A stretch of DNA of 64,000 nt, taken from the NCBI GenBank assembly GCA_003952965.2, contig CM025854.1, positions 26,999,462 through 27,063,461 of the forward strand, written 5' to 3'. The notes below the pieces were generated by a model, which was not told where the DNA came from, did no database searches, and saw nothing but the letters and a program-made list of their open reading frames with translations. Position numbers and translations under genes: made by a program. Every line of letters begins with the position of its first letter. Position 1 is the first letter of the stretch. Shown here piece after piece: positions 25,198 through 38,996 of the stretch. This stretch comes from Morella rubra. Taxonomy: Eukaryota > Streptophyta > Magnoliopsida > Fagales > Myricaceae.

Positions 25198-28100
25198 ACT
25201 GTAATTCTAACCTCTCCCTACATAGCGTCCATTAGTCAAATTTGGTGGAATCTGGAATTTTTGTAACTTGAAAATTTGAATGAATAGAATTTTTTGTACT
25301 CCTTTGTCTTGCAAAGAAATATCGAACTTGTTAAGGTTCTAATGTTTCATGAGCTGTCTTATCTGTTGGTGCAGTCATCGTTGTCTTTGCTATCATCGGT
25401 AGAATTTTTACCATCACTCTCTCTGTGCTCTAGTTCCTTAACGGAAGGAAACGGTCGCCTAAGTTTTCCAAGATGAAGCTTTGCTTAGCACTGCTATTTT
25501 TTTGGGACATCACAGAATTGAATTGTTGTCCCTAGTCAACGATTCTATAAATAGAAAGAACCTAAGGTATCAGTATAATGCTGCAGAAGGAAACAGAATT
25601 CCAGCGAATAGAGGGTTTATCAAATGGGTGGAAATGTGGGTAAAAGTTTGATACATGTTTGTGAACTGAAAAAGAACAGTCTCATTAATGACGAAACCAG
25701 ATAATATAAAGGACCTATTCTTCTTCGCCTCCTTTTGCACTCATCTTATCCCATGTATTTTCTGTAGTGGCTGTACAATCTATGTTATGTTTTCTCCCCA
25801 CCCCCTTTCCCTTCCCCCTCAAGTAGATATAGAGGATGTCATCATTGAGATCCTTTATATGTATATATATATATATATATACATGCCTTTTTTTTCTTTC
25901 TCCCTGCTTTGAGAACTTTAGAGATTACTGTTTAGGTGTACTGTGAGCTTCTTGGTGCTCTACCTTGAAGCATTAAACTGCTGAATACACAACGTAGGTC
26001 ACATTGGACAGGCTTTCTGCTACCACTTCTGGTGATTGGCCATTGGTTTGTTGCATTATGGTGTAATGTTCATAGTTAAAGGGATTCCTCTTTTGCTTAT
26101 TTGTTAATGTAGGTGATTGAAGATATCTGGATGCTTTTTTAACACGCAGCATCTGGAGTTTTATGGCTCTTTGATAGGTCACCAATGCTTCAATTTTTGA
26201 ATTTCATCTTTGGCACTTTTGTTTGCATCTAGGAGAGTTTGTTGATCCTGAAGCAGCAGTTTCCTCTCTGACCTCCTCCATAAATATTTTTCCCTTTCTT
26301 TTCTTTTTATTCCCTAGGACATGGAAGACCCAGCAAGAGGCGTTTGAGGCTTGCTCACGTTTTCCAGGAGGATCATGTGTCTCCGTTGTCAAGAAATTTC
26401 AAGCTTTCTTTGCTTCTGGTGTTATTTTCCCCCCTTTTTCCTGCCTCTTTGTTCTGCCAAGCTTTTTTATCGCTTAAACTGGTTTTATTTCGTGCATGTT
26501 GAATGTCAGCGGATGTGATCAATGGCTGTTATGTGTAGTTTAATATTGTTCCTATTAACGTTTAATTAAATAATAAAAAGAAAAAGAATTTGATCCCGTT
26601 TAAGGAAATCTCATCTTCGCCCAAATTTTCCTATTTCTGACAAAAAATTAAGATTTAAAGTTACCAAAGTGAAGAGTTTGGTTGATTTCTATACCATATA
26701 TTGACATGGTATTTTGTGAAGGGTAATGCAGGTAAAAGTGGAGGTTGCATTGTGAACTTCCTTTGTGGTTTGGGCTCAACTCCCTCTAGTTTGCTAATAA
26801 ATGCCGTTGAAGTACCCAGTGTAGTAGGTACTTTGCTGTATCATTTAATCATGCAGATGATCAATAGATCTTATTTATGCTGCTCTTTCAAATAGCCAGT
26901 TTGTTCAGGGATCTTTCATTTAAGGGTGGTACTTGAGGACACTACCCCCTGTTGCCATAATCCTGAGCTGGTATGACCAGCACCACTGGAGCTATCATCT
27001 AAGAGGCCTGTATGGACTTGAAAATTTGGCCAAAGGTGAGGATAATGATCTCTTTGGAGGAAGTTAACCTGGATGTTGGCTATTGTTGTGGTTTTTATTT
27101 AACTTTTCGTCATAAGAGTTGGATTTGATTAGTTAGCCTGGATTTTGGTTTTTTTTTTTTTGTGGGTTTTTTTTTAAAAAGTTCTTGGCATAAGAGATAA
27201 ATTTAGTAAATTTTTATTAGCACATGAACTTGTAAAAAAACATTTAAGAGATTGGGGTCATGTTTATTATTGTGCTTTCTTGGCCTGAATTTTGGGGGTC
27301 CTCAAAATTCGAGGTTTTAGCATGCAGAATTTACTTTTGGAAATTGAAAAGGAAATAAAATTGTGGCTGGACACGGGAAAATGCATATTCATTTTGGATT
27401 GACCAAAGAAGTCATTTGAATGGTGTTTTTAGCAGGAAATACCTATGAAACAGAATTTGCTCAAAGGTCCTTGATTCCAAAGCATAATAAGTGACGCAGT
27501 GAAAGTGTCCTATGTCGATAAGTTAAACACTAAGTAACAAGAATACTGTTATACTCACGATAACACTTAATTTGTTATGATTAGCAACTTTCACAGCTCC
27601 ATTGATATTTTCCATTTATTTTTTTATCCTTTTGCTTAGCACCTAGTCCTGCTTCTTCTCCTTCATCGTCATTGGTCCTTTTGATATAAGATTCTTGGCT
27701 GCCTCCAGTCGGTTGGAAAGAAAGCCGTAGCCAGGTCTCATATCTAGAGTGGAAGAAATTTGGTTGATCCAGTTGGACGTTTAGTTATCCTATACCTATT
27801 GTGTTGGATGAATTCCCTGCATCCCAAATCGCGAGCACTAAACCCTATTGTCAGTGTTGAATAAGTTTTTAGATTGCAAAATATTCCAAAAGCTGAAAGC
27901 CATTTAAGAGCTATCATATGATGGTTTTTCATATTCCTTAAGAGTCAAATATGTTTGTTTTAGATGAAATTCCCGTCTCCATTCTTCATTTATGTATCTT
28001 TGTATGTTGATTGTTAGTGTCTAGTTATAGTAATCCTCCTTAGATAATGCTGCCATGTTTACGACTTTTGAAACTTGTGCACCTCCTGATTCTTAAAAAA

Positions 28101-30570
28101 TCAATATAGATCTAGTTGGTGTATAGATCAATTCAAGACCCCACTCCGTTCTTCAACGTTCTGAAATGCTGCTCCTGGGCCTTTGATTAGGTGGTGACAA
28201 CGTTTGGTGATCCGCAATGGCATAAACAGGCTTGTATATGTTTTCAACCATGACTTCCGTTTGGGAAATGAAACTATTCTTAGTTAGGGTATTGAGCACC
28301 AATTGTTCACGAGATTGGCCTTGCTACTGAATCTGTATCTAGATGCCTTTGGGATACAAAAGTATGCATTAAGTGTATGAATGGAAGCCTCTGCTTATAT
28401 GCATATGTATATATTCACACATATCTCTTTTAGATTGTGCAACATACCCAAGATTAACATGTAACAATTAGATTTCCACTAGTTACTCTTTTAGGAGATC
28501 ATATTTCTGAAGTACATCTAGATTCAGCATGAGTTTAGCTGCATGGTTGTTGTTAAAGGTAATTGCGGAAAGTATGAGTTCTCAGAAGCAAACTTAATTC
28601 TCATTATGTTTCATGTTCTTGTCAAAGCAGTAAATCATTGTTAATGACTCAAGACCTAGACCAAATTTCTCCACTCCCAGAGCTTGAAAGCAAAACAAAA
28701 ACGAATATTCTTAAAACATACATGGACTACAAGTCTACATCTATATATGCACTGGTTTTATGAGCACTGCAATTGTTTTGTAAAACCAATTTATTAACTT
28801 CCTCTTGGTTGTGCATAGATTCTGTTTCCTAACTTCTGGAAGTGGGTCGATGGCTTATCTGTTTGAGTTGCATGAATAAAGAGGTTCTATTGCTGTATGT
28901 ATGTGTCTCTGTCTGTACGGAAATAGGTCTATTTAGAGGCAGAATTCCCTCATTCTTGTAAAAACTTTTAGTTCTGCTAGTTCGCCCTCTCAATAGGGGC
29001 TCTTCCAGTTCTCTTGGTCTTTGTGGTTGTGATTCAAGCAGAAGCATATGCTATATACTATACAGACCCTCAGCCTTAAAGCAGTAATCCCATTTATTGG
29101 TTTCTTTTAGCCCAAGTCCCTCCCCTTGCCAGTATGCATTTTCTAAGTAATCCCATTTATCTGATGTCAGGAAAATCGATAATTAAGGTCAAACACATGC
29201 TAATTTATTCGTAATGCGTCCCTTGACTGGTAAATAGCAAAATGAAGACTCCTAGGACAATACATACTTTAGACTGGTTGGCAGCCAACTGTTGGTCAAG
29301 CGGATGGTAGTTGACTTGATCATGGGAAATTCGGGGCTAAATAGAAATGTTATCCGGTTTTTTTTTTCTTGGGTATTTGAGAAAAACAAAAAACAGAAAG
29401 AAAAAAGAGAGTTGGGCCAAGTAGTTGTGTCTGTTTGTGGTTAAAAAAACTTAGTTGGTTGATTTCTATGTTGATGGGATGATATATGACAGTTGACGAA
29501 TGTCAATTCTGATTGTAGCTATGACTGTTTGCTCCATAATCGGCAAGAAACAATGGAGACATTCTTTATGGCATGACTGTTAGATGGTAGAGATTTTGTA
29601 ACCTACCAGTCCCAAATGAAACTAATTCACCGGCTTATAGTTTAGTCAGTACTTGACAACTGTGTTTTTTCAACTAAGATTCTGAAGACACTATGTGAAG
29701 TCAACCCTTTAATATTGCAGGGTGTAAACCATGAGTAAACAGAAACAAATTGCCTCTGCTGACCCATGGTTGCGTTAAATGTTCTCACTTTCTACAGGAT
29801 TTGGGTCAACATTAGTTTGTTCTCATCTTATGATTTTTCATGTGATTGGTTCGTGAGCTCGTGCAATCAGTTTTGTTGGTTAATAAATTACTGCTGTAAG
29901 ATTCTATGTTCGATTAGATACAGCTGCAAAAGTTTATTTATAAAGAATTATGGAACATTTCAGAATGTATCCTTTTCTGGCAGGGTAAGTCAGTGGGTGG
30001 AGAAAGCAGAACCTCAGGTGCATATCGATATTGTTAGAACTTAATTTAACGCTTTCATGTCTAGCTTCGAGGTGCTTTTAGATTCCCAAGAATCGTAGTC
30101 GTACATTTTTACCACCAGGCTCTGCTTCGGGTACGGGGTTTAAATCAAGACTGGGGCCCAACAGAACATTGGCCCTCCTGAATAATTTTTTTTTTCAATT
30201 TTTTGGCATTCAATAGTCATCTATTTGGTGGCTATTCATGCTTCCCATGTGCATGCGGTCTCTGTTCCATGCGTCCACGAGCTGATTGGTTAGGTGGACC
30301 AGGTAGCCTCGACGGAGAGGGTGGACAGAGACTTCTTATTCTTTATTAATGTTTCTATTGAATAAATTTCTTATTTTCTAGGTTCCATTTATTTGTTTTA
30401 ATCACTTAATATGCTAGTTTTGGATAACCAGGTAGACCAGAAACCCCCTTGCAACTTGACTAGGATTCGAGTTTGGTTAGAGACAAGCTTTTGAGGTACT
30501 TGTGCCCCTGGTTTCACGCCCCTAGATTTTGTTGATTGGCATTTTCGTGTTTTCCTGACAATTGGGTGGC

Positions 30571-30578
<8 letters not shown>

Positions 30579-30624
<46 letters not shown>
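30579..30624. repeat. (AT)n microsatellite
   Basis: About 23 uninterrupted AT units; self-complementary and likely polymorphic. Confidence 0.97.
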
Positions 30625-30627
<3 letters not shown>

Positions 30628-32292
30628 ATGGTGGTCTCAGGCTTTTCTTTTGTTGTCTTCTATACGTCTTGGTTCAATTGAGATTTCTTTTTTTTTTTTC
30701 TTCTTTTAAATGACAGACTGGTCTTTGTCAAGTGCATCTTTTTGTCTGCACCTTTGTGGAGTGTATGTGTTTCTCGTATACCAGCTGTAAGTTTGCTTTG
30801 GGAAATGAAAGGCAATAGCTAGAAATTCTACCGAGCAGGATCTCTTTAGGCAAACTGCCTTTGATGTCATGTTTTTTCTTAAGGTGCATAATCAACTGCA
30901 CTTTCTTTATCTGTGAACTTCTCCATCGACTCTTTCAACTTTTGGATCTCACAAGGAATGTGGTGACCAGAAGAAAAAATCATGTGGCTTTCTTAAACCT
31001 CTTATTTTTTTACCTTCTCTCTTCAAAAGGCAGATGGAGATTTAAACGGGTTGACTGTTGGACAGTCAGACAGACAAACTGAAGTACTGTATGTACGTTC
31101 CACCGGAGAAGTTGCTGTTTGAATAAAGCAAATAGTAAGCACGTTGAGATGAAGGGACATGTGGGAGAGTGACGACTGGATTCATTCAAACCCTGAAGAG
31201 TGACATTTGCGGATTGTGCACACCCAAATTCGTATTGTTTGGACTAGCTCTCCCTTCGGTCTTAGGTTCGAATCTCTTTTTAAGTACAAACAATTTTTTT
31301 GGAGTCATTTTTACTGTAAAAATAGACTTATTTGACTTGGTGGGTTAAACTGATTTTGAATTTACCAGTCCGTTAAATAAGTTCTACTCCGATAATTTAC
31401 TAAACTAAATTTCTCCTTGTCACCTAAAAAAAAAAACTCTTTGTCGCTTTTTGCCTTAAATACAAGTATGGCCGACAGAAACCTGAAGGACATATTTATT
31501 GAAGAAAAAACTAAAAGAGATAATTGGTGTCTTCTTCTCCACTCGTCTCTTTTTTTTTTTGCTTTTTTTTTTTTTAATCAAACTACGATTACCTTTATTA
31601 GAACAAGCAAAACAAAGCAAACACAAACAAAATTAGGGTGGGTCAATCTCAACATAAATCCAAGCAGGAAAATGTTCATGAAGATCCGGGTAGCCTCCAG
31701 ACAAAAATTGAGGGATAGCTCACGAGTTGGTGGTGCACTCCACTTGTCTCTTTCATGTTCCTTTGTATCTCCCAAGCCATCAAGTCGTGAGTGGCTACTT
31801 GAGTCGATAGGCCCACACCTCCTAATCATCCTTATCTACCTCCAGCGTGGGGTTAAGTCCCTGCGTGATGGCAAACGTGGTTCTCCGAAATGTTACATTA
31901 TTAAGGTGATGTAGACGTAAATTTTGCGTATGTTAGACGTGGTCGCCTGTCCTCTTGCCAACTAAAGAGAAAGTGATTTAGGAACTCATTGCTAAAAACT
32001 GCAACTTTGCATGGTGTGGATATGGTTCTTCCTGAAATTATATGGGAAGAAGAGGGTGCAAATTTGTGGATAGTGTGTATCCATTAGGTTGTACGTGTAG
32101 TTGCAATAATTATGCTTTACTTTGTATCACAATTGCTCTCATAAGGCAAACTGACCACTATCTCAGTGTTCCATCGCTCTAGACTGTAGCAGTCCACCAA
32201 GGATTCAAGTACTGGTAGGATGTAATTATTTGGAGATAAAAAGCATCAATGGAGATTGAAACTTGTGACATCACATTCAATAAATAAAAATA

Positions 32293-32632
32293 GGGAAAAA
32301 CACAATTTTTCATTCACGAACTACTATATGTCTTACACTTTATACTTTAAACTACCACATCTGAGAGATTTCACCTACAAACTACTTATCCCTAACACAT
32401 TGCACTCTCTTTTTATTTTTTCTATCAAATTGGATGGAAATTGACTTTTGTTTAATACAAAATGTCAATTATGTAATTAAAAAAGTCAAATAGCAAATTG
32501 CATCAGATTTGGCAGAAAAAATAGGCAATGTGTTAGGAATTGTTATTTTACGAGTGCAATATCTTGAATATAGTAGTTTAAGGTTTAAAGTGCAAACTCT
32601 ATGGCATTTTGTGAATAAAGTGTATTTTTTTC
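32293..32632. mobile_element. 340-bp Mutator-like MITE
   Basis: An exact 9-bp direct repeat ATAAAAATA flanks it (32284-32292 and 32633-32641). Inverted ends: GGGAAAAACACAATTTTTC versus GAAAAAAATACACTTTATTC for the complemented right end. Inverted similarity continues inward (TTTAAACTAC / GTAGTTTAA). A 9-bp target duplication with long terminal repeats fits Mutator-like elements. The low complexity of the repeat lowers certainty. Confidence 0.75.
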
Positions 32633-33100
32633 ATAAAAATAATGTTCATTGAAGTTGTGGTGGAGATTGATTCCAACTGCAGGGTCACTCGATCCTGCAA
32701 AACTTTGTAGCTAGTAGATCTGAAATTCCATGATTTGGAAACAATATTTGTCTCAAGAAGTACTACTATCGTACGTTACGAAACGTACCGTTTCAGTTCC
32801 TCCTTGTACTAGTAGGATTTATGAGGATTTCATTTGGCCTGCTTGGCTTCGCTAGCTGTTGATACGTCAGCACACTTAATGGACATCTTCATTCCACAGT
32901 AAACAGGAAAGGGGAAAAAAAAGAAGAAGAAGAAGAAGATGGAGTCTCTTTAGGAGCTGGTTTACAAAATGGAAAAAAATGAAGCGTCTGGTTGCAATAT
33001 TGTTACAAGCTGGATAATGACATATACTTAACGGTAAACAGCAAGAGACTTTTCACAAGATCGCAGTGCGTTATCCTCTATAACTGTAGGACTGTGTGAC

Positions 33101-33180
33101 CCACCTAAACAACCAAAACCACCGGTCCAAGTCAACAACCATCCCCATCCCCATCCCCCGCTTTTGCACGAGTATATCTA
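33101..33180 (+). promoter_or_regulatory. putative MYB gene promoter: AC-type elements and TATA box
   Basis: CCACCTAAAC (33101-33110) and ACCAAAACCACC (33112-33123) resemble AC/MRE elements bound by R2R3-MYB proteins. TATATCTA at 33173-33180 lies 91 bp before the MYB start codon. Together they suggest control by another MYB or feedback by itself; this is inference from motif and position only. Confidence 0.4.
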
Positions 33181-33270
33181 CGCCCACCCGGTGTTCAGTG
33201 TGGGTCTCTCTCTCATTCTGCATTTACTTGGAGTTTCTGAAAAGAGCGAGATCGGAGAGAGAAGATAACA

Positions 33271-34259
33271 ATGAGGAAACCTTGCTGTGACAAAGAAGGC
33301 ACCAACAAGGGGGCTTGGTCCAAGCAAGAAGACCAAAAGCTTATCGACTACATCAGAACCCACGGGGAAGGCTGTTGGCGTTCCCTCCCCAAGGCTGCAG
33401 GTTTGGCACTGAAAATTGAAATTCATAACCTCTGTGCACCCTTATTTGGGTGGAAAAGAGGGTTTATTCAGAATTCTTCGTTTTTCGTTTTCGTTCTCGT
33501 TCTGTTCTGTTCTGTTCTTTTCTTTTCTCGTTTCATCACGGCCTAATTAATTTGTTTCTTGTGTACTAGGGTTGGATCGTTGTGGCAAAAGTTGTAGGCT
33601 TAGATGGATAAACTATCTCAGGCCAGATATTAAACGGGGTAACTTTGGTCAAGATGAAGAGGACCTCATCATCAAGCTCCATGCCCTCCTAGGCAATCGG
33701 TAACTTCTCTCAGCTTTTCTTTGACGTTCATGTACAAATATGTACACCTACGAATCAATGTATACATGTGTGTATGCATGTGCGCAGCGTGTAATAGGTT
33801 ATTTCCTAACAATTCGCTCGTTTTGTGACTGTTAGGTGGTCTCTAATCGCCGGAAGGTTACCAGGACGGACAGACAATGAGGTAAAGAACTATTGGAACT
33901 CTCACATCCGGAGAAAGCTAATAAGCATGGGTATTGATCCAAAGAACCATAGGCTAAACCAGATTCCTCTCCGCCCTCAACCCAAGAGCGTCTCTGAAGC
34001 AGCAACATCCAGCTCCGAGTCGATGAATCACGAGAGTAAGCCGTTGATATCCCTAGGCAATACTGACAGGGTTTCTGACGCTGCCAGCAGTCTTGAGGAC
34101 GAAATGTGTGGATCCTTGGACTTGAATCTGGATCTCACAATTGCCTTTCCTTCTCCTCCTGTTGCTCTCGTGGAAGAGAAGCGGCAAAGTTCTAAGACGT
34201 CCACGAGGGCAGAGCAAATGGAAAGTGATCAACCAGTTCCTACCCTCTTCCTTTTTTAG
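33271..34259 (+). CDS. R2R3-MYB repressor, FaMYB1/VvMYBC2-like, three exons
   Basis: Predicted repressor of phenylpropanoid/flavonoid genes. Exons 33271-33400, 33570-33699, 33836-34259 (684 nt, 227 aa); introns sit at the two classic R2R3-MYB positions. It starts [21 protein letters not shown]2 and R3 keep the tryptophans, with the usual aliphatic residue for the first W of R3. The R3 helix has the bHLH-contact signature [DE]Lx2[RK]x3Lx6Lx3R ([20 protein letters not shown]), so it likely joins MYB-bHLH-WD40 complexes. After the repeats come [11 protein letters not shown] (119-129, C1 motif), LDLNLDL (181-187, EAR repression motif) and a C-terminal TLFLF (223-227) resembling the TLLLF repression motif of MYBL2/FaMYB1 proteins. 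The combination of MRKPCC start, EAR and TLxLF ending separates it from general MYB4-type repressors. The metabolic target is inferred. Confidence 0.93.
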
Positions 34260-37101
34260 ATATACAACATGATGCTATTGAAATTTATAGATTGAATCAA
34301 GTTATATATTGATGCCTGTCCGAGAAGCGGAGAAAGAAAGATTCATAAGAGGGAACTGTTTGGATGGAGAATTTTATTTTGGTGCCGGCAAACAGCAGCT
34401 CATTATAACCAAGCCTGGATGGATTTACATAAAGTAGATCACCTGGCCGAATCGTTGTTAGTCCTTTCAGCATGTACAGCTCTAAGCTCAGGAGGATAGC
34501 ATATAAATGAGGGATGTAATACCATGTCAACCATCTACAATTGAAGGCAGGTCTAATTGTATTCCAGACCCCGAAACTAATATGCATGTAGGGGGATGTC
34601 CTTGGGACGGTGGTGTACATGTTATCTGTAGTTCAACCAGATTAATTATCTATGTATAATTCGATTGAACAACTCCAGGATTCATGAATTAATGTCTAGT
34701 ACCTACGGGATCTTGCTCATTAAGTACACTTTAATTTCGCTTTGAATGATTAATTTACTGATCAACAGCTAACTTCTAGATTGAAACAGCTTTTGATTAA
34801 TTAAGGTAGATTATCTATATATATAGATATATATATATATATCTCATCCAGCTCGATCGCTTTACAAAGATAAATTTGAGTCTCAGTGCATGGTTAAAGA
34901 TTGCGGAATAACTGTCACTAATCGACGACATTACTTCCGGATTATTTAGATTGGCAGGTTGCCAATTTCACCTAACTGTGAATTGATGGTTTTTGTTGTG
35001 ACTTGTGAGTGGCAAGACACGGGTGTTGGGTTCCAGGGTTGTTAGAGAGAGCACTACTGAAGTACGGCGTTGAAACCATAGACAAATATATATGGTTGCA
35101 ACCAGAAACGACTTATGATCAGTGCTAGTACTATGCATGTTCCTTTCGTATGATCTAGCAATCACGTTGAGAGGAGATTTTCTCAGTTGATGATTTTCCC
35201 AGCAACCAGGAACCTAATTAATAGAGCATATCTCATTAATTTGCAAAGAATCTAGGCAGCAACTTTCATATGATTGCTTAAGCATATTAATGACATAAAG
35301 TTCGAATAAAAGCTACTGCGAATCGATATTTTCCTAATTATCAAGGACTGAGCTGCTATCATCATTACTGTTCTTTAACTCTATATTTATATCTCTTCCG
35401 ATAAACCTGATGTACGTTCGGACGAAACATTTAACAGAGCGATTTGCAAGGAGATTATCCGCGACAGTATAAGGTGTACGTGTTCCAAATAAAGCCGAGA
35501 CTTCCTCCGATCTGAACTATATATAATGTAAGAAAGAGTTTGTCTCCATCCTCCAGGAGCCGCTCTAACTAGCAAGCTGTCGATATAATTTCCAAGTTGA
35601 CGTTGCTTGATGTTTGAATCTATTGCGTTTTGGGTGGAGACTTTGTGCCCTCAGGAGAGATGTAGATTAGGAAATGGATCACTGTGTTTTCCCTATTAAA
35701 CCTGAGATTACATCTCATTTCATGGAAGGAAAGAGAACAACTTTTGGGGTCCTATTCATGATATTAATGGTTAATTCTGGTTGATGCTTGTAATAACAAT
35801 ATTAGACTTGCTCATGGCATGCTATTTAATTACGATGCTACATGAGGCAACACTAGAATAATTAAATGAATATCTACTTGAAACAAAACGAACAGAAAAG
35901 ACATCAATACACGGTTCATTTCCCAGTACCATAATGTTTCTATAATAATAATGAATTGACGAGTTCAGAGAGCGTTAACTACAACCAAACATAATATGTT
36001 GCACTAAAGAAGTCATTCCTCGAAAAGCTACAGAGTTTGGCTCCCGAGGCGGCCTGCTTCGATTTCTGCCTGAAATGGCAGATAATTACTTCCATTATTG
36101 AATAGAGTTGAAGACTACGCTAAAGCCCTTTCTTCTGGAGGAAAAAAAGGTGCTTTGTCACATTAGCTTGTTGGAGTGTAGTTTAGACGTTTAATGGGTG
36201 GTCCTAGGTATAGGATCCTAATGACAGATAGGTAACGTCTTAAAAAATAGACAATTCATAGGTAGTGAAATTGATATATAATCAGAATTGATAGTGATGG
36301 ATATATTTAAATCTTCAACATAAAATCCTCATTGCAATCAGTTTGGTTAGGTTGTCAATTATTTCTAGGTTTCCTTCTCTAGCCAGAGACTGTGAATCGA
36401 TATTTCGGCATGCGCGTTCGTGCTCTTGAATGACACCTTCACCATGTCATATAAAAGCCTTGGAAATATTAGAGGTTTAACTATCCAAATTCTTACACGT
36501 TGGTTGGAATGTTGGACTAACTAGCTACCATCCAAAAATGCTAGTAGATTCCATTTTCTATATTAAAAAAAGAGCTCTAATATTTTACCGTATAAGTCTA
36601 GGGTGTGTTTTATGATTGTACAGTTCTGAGCTGAAACAATAAACGGCATTGGAACTTGTGAAAAATTAATGGCCAAGACGCAGTCAACTTTACCTTTTGG
36701 AAGACCATTTTAGCATGTTAGACCGAACCCTAGATGCTCTTGCTCTGATGTCCAAAGACATGATCTCTCATCTCTTGTATACGACAGTACTGTATAGTCT
36801 CAATCATATAGTAATGAAAACGCGTTCCCAGCAAATATTAGGAAGGATTAATGGATGACGAATATTTCCACAAATATTGTATCCTAATCACTCAAATATG
36901 GGTGTTTTGGTCAGCGTGCCTGATGCAATTGGGTTGAAAGTTCCTGCAGCCAGCTCAAGATCGATGTTGCAGATATTCTCTATTGTACTGATCAGGCATT
37001 TGACCAAATAAAAAGAACACCGAAAAGAAAACCCATGATGTGGTTTTCTCTCTGTACAGAAACCCACTTTAATTTGACTTTGCTCTATATTAAAGGGATT
37101 T

Positions 37102-37478
37102 GGGGCCGTTTAGATTTTTCAGTTCCTGGGTTTCAGCTTTATTCATGCATTTCTTAAAAGCAAGTGTTAATACTAAATTAGAGACACGATCCGGCTTTGA
37201 TGATGAGTCGGTTGAGATTCCTACCCGCAATCATGCCTATTTTAAACTTTTTAAAAGTTTCGTCAATAGGACGATTGGAACTGCTTTGACGAGGGATTCT
37301 TCGTTTATCTTTCGAAGCTGCTTAGAAAAAGTTCAAAACTATTTAAACAGGTCACTAAGAGAAGAACTGCTGGTAGCTTTTGTTTTTGCCGACTGAAGTT
37401 CCCTTAAGAAATCACAGATGAAAACTCTACCAAACATTTAGAAAAAAAAAAAAAAAAGAACTCTACCAAACGGCCGGC
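37102..37478. mobile_element. candidate MITE with GGCCGTTT ends
   Basis: Left end GGGGCCGTTTAGATTTTTC; near the right edge ACCAAACGGCC, whose complement is GGCCGTTTGGT. GGGGCNGTTTGG-type ends are common in PIF/Harbinger MITEs. The right part is interrupted by an A-run and a repeated 'actctaccaaac'. No clear 3-bp TWA duplication, so this stays tentative. Confidence 0.4.
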
Positions 37479-38247
37479 TTTAGGGCTACCACCGACATCT
37501 TCTTGTTCAAACACGTCCAACTTAATTATCCCGAACAATTCGCTGGGTTTATAGCACCCTTCCATACCAGTCCCCACAGGACAGGAGTCGAAGAAAATTT
37601 TAAGAACATGTGAAACGATAAAAAACAAAAAAAGTGGTACAAATTACGTACCTTCAGTAATATAAATTCTGTCACACAGTTGAGTGAAGATCTCTTTTAT
37701 CTCTGTTCTTCATTTTTTTTCTTTTTGCCTTTAGTCCTATTACATGTTCTCCTTAATTGACCTTGGAGTACTAAAGAAGGTTTTTAATTCCTTTCAAGGT
37801 TGTCTAAGACGTAGTCCCACTTGCATTCATTTTTCGAAGTCTTCTAATTTTATTTTCCTTTAATCTAACCTAATCCCACTTCAACCTTCTCGCTGATATA
37901 TAAATATTGAGAAGTTCGTAGAAGATTGGGACCTTTGGACTGAGCCCAAGTTTGAACAAGAGAGAAAGGACGCATGAGACTTGAGAAGACAATTTGTGAT
38001 CACATGCATGCACCACCGGCACAGTTTTCATTCGATCACGTTGTTCACAATTTGATATTTTTATGGTGAGATCGAAGCGCTAATCAAGGATAAGTTGCTT
38101 GTCAAGGCAAGCAATTGCATGCGACTTCGATCTGTGCTTTGTAGAAGTTTCAGCATTGACTACGTGTCAATGTGCAAGCTGCGTAGGATGTGGACTGTGA
38201 ACTAATAGTGTTCTAGAAAAATATTGAGCAATATGCAAATGTAACTC

Positions 38248-38347
38248 TTTCTTCTTGGTAAGTAAACCTCAATTCATATAAACAGAAAGTATATAAGTTT
38301 CTTCTTGGCAAGCAAACATTAATTCATATAAACAGAAAGTATATATA
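38248..38347. repeat. two-copy 50-bp tandem repeat
   Basis: Copies at 38248-38297 and 38298-38347 begin TTTCTTCTTGGTAAGTAAAC and TTTCTTCTTGGCAAGCAAAC and share AATTCATATAAACAGAAAGT exactly. Confidence 0.9.
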
Positions 38348-38996
38348 ATCCCGATCTATGCCATCAAGCTGCTGATCTGAAGGGAACTTCTACGATCGCC
38401 TCCTACTTTCTCCTATATATGCATGGACTGCATCTTGCATATAAATGGCTTTAGACGAGTGCACAAGGGATTTTTTTCGTTCTTTTTCTTCGAACACCAG
38501 CAACCTCCTGGTGTTTTTAGCGTGGGATTTAGGTGGTATTAAAAACCAACTAAGCAGCGAGAAGGGAGAAGAAACGATAGCAATGGAGAAGGCAGGGAAG
38601 TAGAAGAAACACCGGCCCAAAGAAAATGTCGAAAAACGAAAATAGGCCTCACCAAGTACAACCCAATGGTTGGGTTGCTTCAAGCCCAGCTAAACGGACC
38701 TGTGGAATATCTCAGCCCAATGTTAGGTTCGGCGGAGTTGATTAGATGGGTATCTCGGCCCAAACCTAGGTGCCGTGGAGCTGATTAGATAGCAATCACA
38801 CCAGAATGTTCCAAAACGTATAAATTGGTTAATCGAGGTCTCCATGGACCGAAATCTGGGGTCTTGCCTACTATCAAGAGAAGCATTTGCCGGAGAGACA
38901 TTAGGCCTATCTCCCTTGAAGCCCAACAAAGCCATATAGGTATCTGTCCAATGCATCTCCGTTAATTTTTTTTTGTTTTTCGAGAGGATTAACACC

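Larger units (their letters stand above)
25198..33270. other. 8-kb interval with no recognisable gene
   Basis: I find no reading frame with family resemblance on either strand. Contents: probable 3' UTR of the trihelix gene near 25200-25300, an AT microsatellite at 30579-30624, a tRNA-like B-box (GGTTCGAATCTC) at 31265-31276 that may be a decayed SINE, a Mutator-like MITE at 32293-32632, and the MYB promoter at about 33000-33270. Long non-coding transcripts cannot be excluded. Confidence 0.6.

Noticed and set aside
31220-31430. possible decayed SINE with B-box GGTTCGAATCTC
   Set aside because: The B box is good but the A box is poor, and no target duplication or tail could be found.
34477-34503. 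miR390-like string (AAGCTCAGGAGGATAGC) downstream of the MYB gene
   Set aside because: It lacks one G of the mature miR390 and no star-like complement (CCTGAG-type) occurs within hairpin distance, so a microRNA gene is not supported.
37100-37396. 98-codon plus-strand open frame
   Set aside because: It overlaps a candidate MITE with GGCCGTTT ends and has no family resemblance.
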